DNA from: a virus
Direction: 5' to 3' (one strand)
DNA: 45,138 bases
Virus record (IMG/VR): IMGVR_UViG_3300018036_001528
Span: 1 to 45,138 of that record
Below are positions 34,547 to 41,994 of the stretch, in pieces; the first letter of the stretch is position 1, and each line of letters starts with the position of its first letter. Below the pieces are notes generated by a model. The model did no database searches and was not told the DNA's origin. It saw only the letters and a list, made by a program, of their open reading frames with translations. The position numbers were made by a program, and so were the translations under genes.

Positions 34547-35944
34547 ATGAAACCAATCAAAAAGTTTTCAACGATTGCTACGGCAACTGATTCGCTTAAT
34601 GAATCTGCTAAAGTCAATCAAGACGCCGTAATGGATCTTGTTAAAAAGATGGGTTACGAAAGTGTCGAAGAATTAAAGAAAGAAAAGAATCTTTTGTCTA
34701 AATTAGAAGCATTACTAAAAGACTTTACTCCAAAGCAAGATATATCTGAAGATGAAATTGAAGAAGATAGAGCAGAGGATATTGAAGATGAAAGCAAAGC
34801 CAAAGGCGAACCTAAATCATTAGAAGGCGAAGAAGGCGAAAAAGAAGAAGATAAAGAAGTAGGTGGAACCGGCGAAGTTGCCGAAGAGGATGAAGTTGAA
34901 GAAGATACTGCTGAAGACATCGAGGATGAAGTAAATGCAATAGGAGAACCTAAAGACGTTGAAGATGAAGCCGGTGAAAATGTTACTGATGATCAACCTG
35001 TTACTGATGAAGTACCTGCTGAAGGTGATGACGAAGAATCAGGTATTGATGTAGAAGAGGAAGAAGATACTCCTGCTGCTACTCGTAGAATAATGGCATT
35101 TGAAGATTTCATTAAAGAAAAGGAAGTTACTGTTAATAAGAATGTTAAGTATCATGATGATGATGAGGAGCCAGAAGATTACGCTGCTCCTATTGCTGCT
35201 TCTGCTGATCCGTTAGCTGAAGAAGATGAAGAAGAAGAAATTGAACATGATAAAGACGCAGCAAAAGATGACTATGCTCATATAGAAGATTTGAAAAAAG
35301 ATGCTGCTGATGATAAGGAAGAAGAAGACGAATTAGAGGATGAGGATATGCATCACAAGAAAGACGAATCAAGAATTATGTCTTTCTCTAAATTTGTTAA
35401 TGAAGCATACGGTTCTAAAGAAGACGAAGAGGTAGAAGAATCTGATGAAGATGAGGTTACTGAAGAAGTTGATAACGGTCCTGAATTAAAAGATGAAACG
35501 GCTGATCAAAACGGCATTGTGATTAAGGTTGCAAAAGGTGACGGTCCTGAATCAGCCGCAGGTATTGCAGGTGATATTATGGATATGGGTAAGCCTGAAG
35601 AAGAGCCTGATTCAAAGGGTGAAGAATTGGTTACTAAAGACCAAAACATTACCACTGCACCAGAAACTGCAAAAGATGAAGCCGATGTACAAGGTACTGT
35701 TGTTGTAAAGGAAGAAGAAGAAGTAGAAGCTGAAGAAGAGGAAACTGTTGAAGAAGCTAAAGTATCAGAAAAAGAAATTAAGTCTGATAAGGAATTTGAA
35801 GAATATGCAACTGAAATTCTAAAAAATGCTCACGGCGATGATTTTGATGAAGCCAAAGCAAAAGAAGTTATTGACGGTTTAAAATCTAAGTATAGCGGAG
35901 ATTACGGTGCTATGGTTGGGGCGTTACAATCTTCAATGGGATAA
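34547..35944 (+). CDS. Acidic head-core-like protein with internal targeting motifs
   Basis: The 465-residue protein is extremely acidic (Glu/Asp runs over most of residues 65-400). The N-terminal 60 residues are basic/helical. It holds two internal copies of the F-x-x-F-(I/V)-x-E motif: IMAFEDFIKEKEVTVNK (DNA about 35093-35143) and IMSFSKFVNEAYG (about 35375-35413). Two acidic blocks starting EEDRAEDIEDE and EEDTAEDIEDE (DNA 34760-34840 and 34898-34978) look like a tandem duplication. The C-terminal 55 residues are a compact helical domain. The acidity and motifs fit a scaffold or core protein cut by the prohead protease. No family is recognised. Confidence 0.5.
   Translation: MKPIKKFSTIATATDSLNESAKVNQDAVMDLVKKMGYESVEELKKEKNLLSKLEALLKDFTPKQDISEDEIEEDRAEDIEDESKAKGEPKSLEGEEGEKEEDKEVGGTGEVAEEDEVEEDTAEDIEDEVNAIGEPKDVEDEAGENVTDDQPVTDEVPAEGDDEESGIDVEEEEDTPAATRRIMAFEDFIKEKEVTVNKNVKYHDDDEEPEDYAAPIAASADPLAEEDEEEEIEHDKDAAKDDYAHIEDLKKDAADDKEEEDELEDEDMHHKKDESRIMSFSKFVNEAYGSKEDEEVEESDEDEVTEEVDNGPELKDETADQNGIVIKVAKGDGPESAAGIAGDIMDMGKPEEEPDSKGEELVTKDQNITTAPETAKDEADVQGTVVVKEEEEVEAEEEETVEEAKVSEKEIKSDKEFEEYATEILKNAHGDDFDEAKAKEVIDGLKSKYSGDYGAMVGALQSSMG
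34760..34978 (+). repeat. Duplicated acidic block in head-core-like gene
   Basis: Segments 34760-34840 and 34898-34978 encode matching phrases (AEDIEDE, then A-x-GEP-K, then E-rich). They are separated by 57 bases, so the repeats are diverged direct copies and not slippage of a simple sequence. Confidence 0.6.
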
Positions 35945-35958
35945 CATAAACTAATTAC

Positions 35959-37230
35959 ATGAAACATATTAAATTGTTTGAAGAATGGCTGGCCGATAAA
36001 AGCCAGCCATTTCTTTTTGAAGGCGGAGCAGCTGGTCATATGAGCCATCCGTATGATGATAAAGGATTAACCTTCGGTGACTTTAAAAAGATCGTTGATG
36101 CAGGACTTCGCGGGGAATTGAACTTTGAAGAGGATCCTATTGAAAAGACCGATGGGCAAAACTTATTTGTTACTATGAAAGATGGTAATGTTATGTTTGC
36201 CAGAAATACAGGTGATACAAAAGATCCTATGAGTCTTAGTCAATTCGTATCAAAGTTTGAATCTCATGATGTTCCTATGGTAAGAGATACATTTACTTTT
36301 GCTGCTAAAGATCTTGCTAGTCTTTTAGTTAAATTGCCTAAACCAAAACAAGAAGAGATTTTTGATAATGGTAAGAACTTTATGAATATGGAGCTTATCT
36401 ATTCTAAAAATCCTAATGTAATTAACTATGATACTGATGTTATTCAATTTCATAATATTACAAAAACAGATGGTGATGGGAATATCTTAGATACGGATAG
36501 TAGACCTGCTAAAGAAATTCCACAAATCTTAGCCAAAGTAAAATCTGATATAGGTAAAACATTTAAGATTATTCCACCTAGAATACTTCAACTACAAAGA
36601 GATGTTGATTTTAGCGCTAATAAGAAAAGGTTTGAAGATAAAGTTATTGCATTACAAAATCGTTATGGTTTAAATGACGGTGATGAAGTTTCTCGTTACC
36701 ATGAAATGTGGTGGAGAGAATTGATTGATGCAGACTTTCCTAACCTTTCACAAGATGTTAAGGAAGGGCTTTTACGGAGATGGGCGTACGGCGATAAGAA
36801 AAGCTTAAATATGAGATCTCTTGAAAAGCAAATCGGAAAAGATGAAGCTGCATTAGTTAAGAAGTATGATAAAGAAGATGTTAAGAAAAAGTATAAAGAA
36901 AACATTAGACCTTTTGAAGATCTATTCCTGGAGCTTGGTGCTACTATTATTAGGAATGCAAGTAATTTTGTTGCGGCAAACCCATCTGATGAAGCACAAA
37001 GATTAAGAGCTTATCTTGATACTGAAACTACTAAAATTAGAAAAGGTGGCGGTGTTGATCAAATTAAAAAGGTTGAAGACCAATTGGCTAAACTTGACCG
37101 AATCGGTGGCCTTGATTCAATTTATCCAAGCGAAGGTATTGTCTTTAGATATAACGGAAAGCTATATAAATTAACTGGTGCTTTTGCTCCACTTAATCAA
37201 TTATTAGGTATTATTAAGTACGGAAGATAG
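35959..37230 (+). CDS. Ligase-like nucleotidyltransferase with N-terminal targeting motif
   Basis: The 423-residue protein starts MKHIKLFEEWLADKSQPFLF, a variant of the MKxxxxFxxFxxE tag. The body shows the covalent nucleotidyltransferase (DNA/RNA ligase, capping) motifs: motif I EKTDGQNLF with Lys63 as candidate AMP-linked residue and Gly66; ARNTGD as the next conserved Arg; a motif III-like FMNMELIY with Glu145; motif IV SEGIVFRY at about 391-398; and motif V YKLTG at 403-407. The 250 residues between motifs III and IV hold a long helical insertion. Such enzymes join or adenylate nucleic-acid ends, but its substrate is not known. A terminator follows at 37317. Confidence 0.65.
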   Translation: MKHIKLFEEWLADKSQPFLFEGGAAGHMSHPYDDKGLTFGDFKKIVDAGLRGELNFEEDPIEKTDGQNLFVTMKDGNVMFARNTGDTKDPMSLSQFVSKFESHDVPMVRDTFTFAAKDLASLLVKLPKPKQEEIFDNGKNFMNMELIYSKNPNVINYDTDVIQFHNITKTDGDGNILDTDSRPAKEIPQILAKVKSDIGKTFKIIPPRILQLQRDVDFSANKKRFEDKVIALQNRYGLNDGDEVSRYHEMWWRELIDADFPNLSQDVKEGLLRRWAYGDKKSLNMRSLEKQIGKDEAALVKKYDKEDVKKKYKENIRPFEDLFLELGATIIRNASNFVAANPSDEAQRLRAYLDTETTKIRKGGGVDQIKKVEDQLAKLDRIGGLDSIYPSEGIVFRYNGKLYKLTGAFAPLNQLLGIIKYGR

Positions 37231-37316
37231 ATAGACTGGATTCTTATATTGCTTACCTCTAGAGGGAGCCAACATTTGAGTTTTGGGTATATACTCTAAC
37301 TGCTATAAAGTATGAT
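37231..37316 (+). other. Non-coding spacer before the terminator
   Basis: Eighty-six bases with no ORF. CCTCTAGAGG is a 10-base palindrome near 37256-37265, and GAGT at about 37278 can pair with ACTC at about 37293. The stretch could be a small RNA ending at the terminator, but no known RNA family or tRNA shape is recognised. Confidence 0.3.
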
Positions 37317-37345
37317 AAAGGGCGACTACATAACCGCCCTTTTTC
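37317..37345 (+). terminator. Rho-independent terminator
   Basis: AAAGGGCG (37317-37324) pairs perfectly with CGCCCTTT (37335-37342) around the loop ACTACATAAC, and the arm runs into a T-tract ending at 37344. GC-rich bases sit at the loop side of the stem. This is the clearest intrinsic terminator in the window. It ends the run of genes up to the ligase-like gene before a new promoter-like element at 37368. Confidence 0.85.
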
Positions 37346-37367
37346 TATATGGTTATAATCTAAAGAA

Positions 37368-37375
37368 TATATAAA
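37368..37375 (+). promoter_or_regulatory. Late-promoter-like TATATAAA element
   Basis: GAATATATAAAC (37365-37376) follows the terminator and lies 21 bases before the ATG at 37397. TGGTTAT (37350-37356) and ATAATCA (37379-37385) can pair over 7 positions with one G-U around it, a weak promoter-in-hairpin candidate. Confidence 0.5.
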
Positions 37376-37396
37376 CTGATAATCAAAAATAAGCAA

Positions 37397-40300
37397 ATGA
37401 AAGAGTTAACTCAGATTTATAAAGATTCAGGAAAGCAACTTATAGATGATCTTTTTAAGGACTACCTTGTAGTAACAGAAAAATTATCCGGATCTTCTTT
37501 TTCTTTTCAACGAAAGGGTGATGGCGTGGAATTCTATAAAGGTGGAAACCAAAGACCTATTAACCTAATTGATAGGACACTTATGGTCTATTATGAAAAA
37601 CCCATCAGTTACATTAAATCGGTAGTTTCTAAAAACTTTAATAGTATACCTGAAAACTGGAAATTCTGTTTTCAATATTTTGTTAATAATCAACCCAGTG
37701 TAATAACATATGATAGAATGCCTAAGAATCATCTGGTTCTTACTCATATTAAGGTTATGGCACCTAGCGGTAATGTTATGAAAGTTATTGAAGATCCTAG
37801 AGTTATTAATGACTGGTCAAATGCATTAGGTGTTACTCCACTATTGCCTCTATTTAAAGGTTATCTAACAGATGATCAGAAACAAAAAATCAAAGAGTTC
37901 TTAAATACACCTAAAGAGGATCATGCAGAAATCTTTAATACTAATTCATTTGCAGAATATCTTTTAAGAATTTTAAATCCTTCTATCCAATCTACTACTT
38001 TACAACACGATTTAAAGAAACCAATTGAATCAATAATATTTAAGTTCTATAAGGCCGGGACTAGACAAAACGTTGCAGCTAAGCTAATAGACCCTTATAC
38101 AGTTAACCTTATGAAAGATAAGGAACCTATTGATTTAAGAAAGGCACCCGCTGATATTAATGAAATTATCTTATTGGATCTTTTAGCATTTATTGAAGAA
38201 AGAGGAATTAAGAAACATGAGATCTTAGGAGATACTGAAGATATGAGATACATTGAAATGGTGTCAAATATTTTTAATGACTATGTAACTAAGAGAGGTA
38301 AGGATATTACAAAGATTGATATTGAAAAAGCCGAGTTTGCAAAAGGTGATGAATTTGATCTTAATGTAGAATTAATACCAAGTCAAAGAACTAAAGATAT
38401 ACTTAATGAAAATCCACAACTTAAAGATCTATTTAAGATAATGTTAGGATCATTAAAAAAGAAAAGAAAAAACGGAGGAAACATTATGACACCATCTGTC
38501 ATTAATGATTTTAACCAAATGGTAGATAAAGTAATTGATGTCATACAACCAAATGACGATGATTCGTTTAAGACTTTTGATGATTATTTAAAGATTAAGT
38601 CAACCAATGAATCTCTTTTACCAACAGCTGAAGAAATGATAGTTGAGGAAAAGGTACTTAATTACAATTCGTTTATCAATTTAGGTAGAGTTATTGTAGA
38701 GGAAGATGGCAAAACCTTAGTAAGAAATAAGAAAACTGGAGATGAGTACGAAGTTAAAAATCCAGACCCTAAAAAGCATGAAATAGTAGAGCCTAAAGGT
38801 AAAGAAGATAAGGAGGCAGACGAACAGCCACAAGAAGGTGCAAGTGAAAAGATATCTAAATTATCTAATAGAGTAGGTGATGAAATAGAAAAGATTAAAG
38901 ATCCAGATAAAAAAGAAAATGCAGAACAGGTATTAGATACATTAAATGTTATTAATGATCCTAATGCACCAAAAGAAGATAAGATTGAAGCAATACAAGC
39001 ATTAAATGATGCAGGGCTGATTGCAAGAAATAGTGTAACTGCAAAGGCTACAAAAATGTATTTAAACACATCAGCAACAGGTCTTCCAAGAAAACTTTTA
39101 GTACCAAGTTCTGGTAGTCCTTCTGAAATAACCAATTTAATGAAAGAAATTGGATTGGAAAACTTCTCACCTGAAGGTGGAAAGATTGGCAGAAAGGAAA
39201 TGACAGCTGCTAAAATATTTGGTGAAGAAAAAGTTGTAAACGTAAAAACTGAAGTATTAGAAGATGGCATTCAAATAGGTGGTGGTAAAATACAAAAAAC
39301 TAAAATACCTTCAGATGATGAGCTATTAAAGGTATATGGTTCTAAAGAAGATGCTGATTTGGCAAAAAAGTTTTTAGAGAGAAGAAATAACATTATTGAT
39401 TCTGCAATGAACTCATTTAAGTCAGGTGAAATGTCAATCATAGAACCGGTTCCTAATACTCCACCTTCATCACCAGAAAACAGAGATAAGCTAAAAAATG
39501 CTACGGCGGATTCTATAGTAGAAGGATTTGAGGAACAATTTAAAAAGACAGGAAATGCCCCATCAAAATCACAGACTAAGATTTTAAATGATTTTAAGAA
39601 TCTTAAAGATATTAAAGATCCTGAAGAATATGATAAGGAATTGCATAGACTTACCGAGGAAATGTTTGCCGATCCATTTTTTGATAGCGCAACTGCAGAT
39701 GTTGCTGAAATGGTAACATATATGAGTGAATTGAATAAAGGTAATGAAGTATATATGCCAGCTCAGTCAAACTATCCACTAGGTGACATAATATCAATAT
39801 CTCCCGAGAAAATAGATTTTGAAAAAGATTCACCAGAAGAAATACAGCGAAAGATGCAATTAATCTATAACGGTGTAGAGGCTAGGTCTATTAAGAAAGG
39901 TGCAGGTGGTGCATCAGCATCTGGTGTAAAAACAGATCAATCTTCATTTAATGAAGTTACTAATAAGAAAGGTGAAAAGATTAGTCCTGATGAAATAAAG
40001 AATGATTTATCAGATTTATCTGATAAAGATAAAGTATATAATGAACTTATGTTCGGTGATGTTGATAAAGCAGCAAAAAGAATCGAAGAAATTGCAGAAA
40101 AATATGATTTTGATTTAAATGATGAAGGCTTTAAAAAGAGAAGAGATCAATCAGTTAACTCTGCTGTTGAAAATATTCTTAGTAAGCCTAAGTGCGAGGG
40201 ATCAGATAGAGAAAATCTAAAGAAAAAATTGGAGTCATATTTTAATCAAGGTGAAATGTATGCATCGGTGTATAATGAAAATGTTAATGAACAGCTGTTT

Positions 40301-40465
40301 GTTAATGAACAATACAAATACACTAAAACTAAAGGTCTTGATGTTAATAGAACAGATGGGGTAAATAAGCTCGCTAGATTAAATTTTGCATTTTCTGCAG
40401 GATCTTGGAGTTGTGACGGCCGACCTTCTAATCCTGTACCAACAAGGTTTGTAAATGATAAATAA
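37397..40465 (+). CDS. Large protein with ligase-like N-terminal domain and internal targeting motif
   Basis: The 1022-residue protein opens with a second nucleotidyltransferase-like domain: VVTEKLSGSSFSF with Lys29 and Gly32 as motif I (K-x-x-G), NWKFCFQYFV as a motif III-like strand, and SIIFKFYKAGTRQ then AAKLIDP as motif IV/V-like strands near 210-230. After a helical region it has EEKVLNYNSFINLGRVIVEE (DNA 38645-38703), like the targeting motif. The rest (about 440-1022) is a charged, helical part with a compact segment YMPAQSNYPLGDIISIS, then SIKKGAGGASASGVK. I do not recognise that C-terminal half. The mosaic looks like a processed or packaged polyprotein. It has its own promoter-like element. 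Confidence 0.5.
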   Translation: MKELTQIYKDSGKQLIDDLFKDYLVVTEKLSGSSFSFQRKGDGVEFYKGGNQRPINLIDRTLMVYYEKPISYIKSVVSKNFNSIPENWKFCFQYFVNNQPSVITYDRMPKNHLVLTHIKVMAPSGNVMKVIEDPRVINDWSNALGVTPLLPLFKGYLTDDQKQKIKEFLNTPKEDHAEIFNTNSFAEYLLRILNPSIQSTTLQHDLKKPIESIIFKFYKAGTRQNVAAKLIDPYTVNLMKDKEPIDLRKAPADINEIILLDLLAFIEERGIKKHEILGDTEDMRYIEMVSNIFNDYVTKRGKDITKIDIEKAEFAKGDEFDLNVELIPSQRTKDILNENPQLKDLFKIMLGSLKKKRKNGGNIMTPSVINDFNQMVDKVIDVIQPNDDDSFKTFDDYLKIKSTNESLLPTAEEMIVEEKVLNYNSFINLGRVIVEEDGKTLVRNKKTGDEYEVKNPDPKKHEIVEPKGKEDKEADEQPQEGASEKISKLSNRVGDEIEKIKDPDKKENAEQVLDTLNVINDPNAPKEDKIEAIQALNDAGLIARNSVTAKATKMYLNTSATGLPRKLLVPSSGSPSEITNLMKEIGLENFSPEGGKIGRKEMTAAKIFGEEKVVNVKTEVLEDGIQIGGGKIQKTKIPSDDELLKVYGSKEDADLAKKFLERRNNIIDSAMNSFKSGEMSIIEPVPNTPPSSPENRDKLKNATADSIVEGFEEQFKKTGNAPSKSQTKILNDFKNLKDIKDPEEYDKELHRLTEEMFADPFFDSATADVAEMVTYMSELNKGNEVYMPAQSNYPLGDIISISPEKIDFEKDSPEEIQRKMQLIYNGVEARSIKKGAGGASASGVKTDQSSFNEVTNKKGEKISPDEIKNDLSDLSDKDKVYNELMFGDVDKAAKRIEEIAEKYDFDLNDEGFKKRRDQSVNSAVENILSKPKCEGSDRENLKKKLESYFNQGEMYASVYNENVNEQLFVNEQYKYTKTKGLDVNRTDGVNKLARLNFAFSAGSWSCDGRPSNPVPTRFVNDK

Positions 40466-40484
40466 ATAAAAAAATATGCATATA

Positions 40485-41606
40485 ATGAAAAATCTAAATA
40501 AATTAGATAACTTCATAGTAGAAAAGAAGGTAACGGTTAAGAGAAGGTATACAGAAAAGTATCCAGCAAAAAATGTATCAACATCAGCAAGAGTACGCAA
40601 CGCTATTTTAGATGCGGTTGCAGATGGTCATTTAACTGAGGATGAGGTTAATACAATTCTTGCAGAAATCCAAGCTCATAAGAAATGGCTTAAAAGAAAC
40701 TTAGGTCTTTTTAATATTAGCGAAGATGAAAGCGGTATTAAGAGATATTCACTTTCTCCCTATGGACATAGAATTAGAAAGGCTACAAAAACTGAAACTA
40801 TAAATGAAGCACTAAAGGTACCTCATCCAAAACCTGGAATGAAAAAGGTAAACATGTTTGTAGGAAGATTCCAACCTTTTACCTTAGGTCATGTTAAAGT
40901 ATTTGAAAAAATGTATAAGGAAAACGGTTTGCCTGTAGTTGTATTTTTAGTAAGAGGTAAAAACCCAGATCCTGAAAAGAGACCTTTTGATGAAACTTTA
41001 CAGCAGGCTATGTTTGCTAAAATGGCTAAACAGTATCCCTTCCTAGAAACTGCAATCGTGGTTCCTAATGGCGCAATTGATACTCTCTTTGCTGCTGCTA
41101 GGCCAACTTATGAACCGGTTATGTGGGGTTATGGAACTGACCGAAAGAATGCGTATGATTCAATGATCAATAAAGATTCTTATAGAGAGCAGTTAGGAGT
41201 AGATCCAGATTTTAGTGGATACGAAATCTTTAGAACTGATGATAACATATCAGCATCCAAAGTTCGTAATGCCCTTAAGATAGATGATGAAAAGACATTT
41301 AAGAAAATGACACCAAAGAGTATACATAGTTTTTATAAAACTTTACAAGATATTCTACAACCAGTAAAAGAAAGTAAAAAGATGGAAAATTTAAAATCTC
41401 TAAACGAACATGCTAACATCGAGGAAAGTGTGGAATTGAATGAAGAGTATATTGAACTAATGCAAATTGATGAACCTCTTAATGGTATTAAAGCTGCTTG
41501 GGAAGACTGGAAAAATGGCCCTGCTACCGAGTATGAAGATGTACCTCGTGCATATAAAGAGTTAGAAAAATATGTAGCCAAATGGCTTAAGAAAAATTTA
41601 AGATAA
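40485..41606 (+). CDS. NadM/NMNAT-like nucleotidyltransferase with N-terminal targeting motif
   Basis: The reading frame opens at 40476 (MHIMKNL), but the second ATG at 40485 gives MKNLNKLDNFIVEKKVTVKR, which fits the tag seen in the other proteins, so 40485 is preferred. After a helical domain (VRNAILDAVADGHLTEDEVN, then KKWLKRNLGL) comes a HIGH-type nucleotidyltransferase core: VNMFVGRFQPFTLGHVKVFE, with Thr-Leu-Gly-His as the (H/T)-x-G-H motif, and ISASKVRNAL as the I-S-x-(T/S)-x-x-R motif. This matches the NMN adenylyltransferase/NadM-NadR group, which makes NAD from NMN and ATP. The C-terminal 75 residues are an added helical part. It might restore host NAD early in infection. Substrate is inferred from motifs only. 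Confidence 0.7.
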   Translation: MKNLNKLDNFIVEKKVTVKRRYTEKYPAKNVSTSARVRNAILDAVADGHLTEDEVNTILAEIQAHKKWLKRNLGLFNISEDESGIKRYSLSPYGHRIRKATKTETINEALKVPHPKPGMKKVNMFVGRFQPFTLGHVKVFEKMYKENGLPVVVFLVRGKNPDPEKRPFDETLQQAMFAKMAKQYPFLETAIVVPNGAIDTLFAAARPTYEPVMWGYGTDRKNAYDSMINKDSYREQLGVDPDFSGYEIFRTDDNISASKVRNALKIDDEKTFKKMTPKSIHSFYKTLQDILQPVKESKKMENLKSLNEHANIEESVELNEEYIELMQIDEPLNGIKAAWEDWKNGPATEYEDVPRAYKELEKYVAKWLKKNLR

Positions 41607-41983
41607 TGCCGGCACAAAGTAAAGCACAAAGAAGACTATTTGCTCTGGCTCTCCAATTTAAACGTGGGGAGCTTGCTGCATCTGAAGTTTCTGATGAAGT
41701 TAAAGATCTTTCTAAATTACCAGAGAAAGATTTAAAAGACTATGCAGAAACCAAAGAAGAAGGTTTACCTGATAAAGTAGACGAGGATGCAGTAACAGTA
41801 AATCCTAATATGAATGTACAAGGTATGGGAGCTGTTGAGCTTCCTGGAAATCCTGGTTCTATGGATTCTTTTGCAAGCCAAACCGTCGGTAGTGGCGATA
41901 TCCCAACAGGAAAAAAGAAAAAGAAGAAGAAAGTATTACTTTTATCCTTTGATAAGTTTATGGATCTTCTTCAAACAAAATAA
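41606..41983 (+). CDS. DUF3008-like small phage protein
   Basis: The 125-residue protein starts MPAQSKAQRRLFALALQFKR, then GELAASEVSDEVKDLSK and DLKDYAETKEEGLP. This MPAxSKAQxR...KGLP frame is the DUF3008 family of T4-related and cyanophage proteins, of unknown function. Its C-terminus is Lys-rich and ends LLLSFDKFMDLLQTK, which repeats the F-x-x-F targeting-like motif at the other end of the protein. Its ATG uses the last base of the previous stop (TAATG). Confidence 0.65.
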   Translation: MPAQSKAQRRLFALALQFKRGELAASEVSDEVKDLSKLPEKDLKDYAETKEEGLPDKVDEDAVTVNPNMNVQGMGAVELPGNPGSMDSFASQTVGSGDIPTGKKKKKKKVLLLSFDKFMDLLQTK

Positions 41984-41994
41984 ATAAGGTATAA

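Noticed and set aside
38662-39270. 202-codon open frame on the minus strand
   Set aside because: It lies wholly inside the 1022-residue plus-strand gene, has a Ser/Leu/Phe-rich shadow composition and no family features.
40474-40484. ATATGCATAT palindrome near the NMNAT-like gene start, and ATG at 40476
   Set aside because: The palindrome is short. ATG 40476 gives MHIM before the tag, while 40485 gives the tag shape seen in related proteins.
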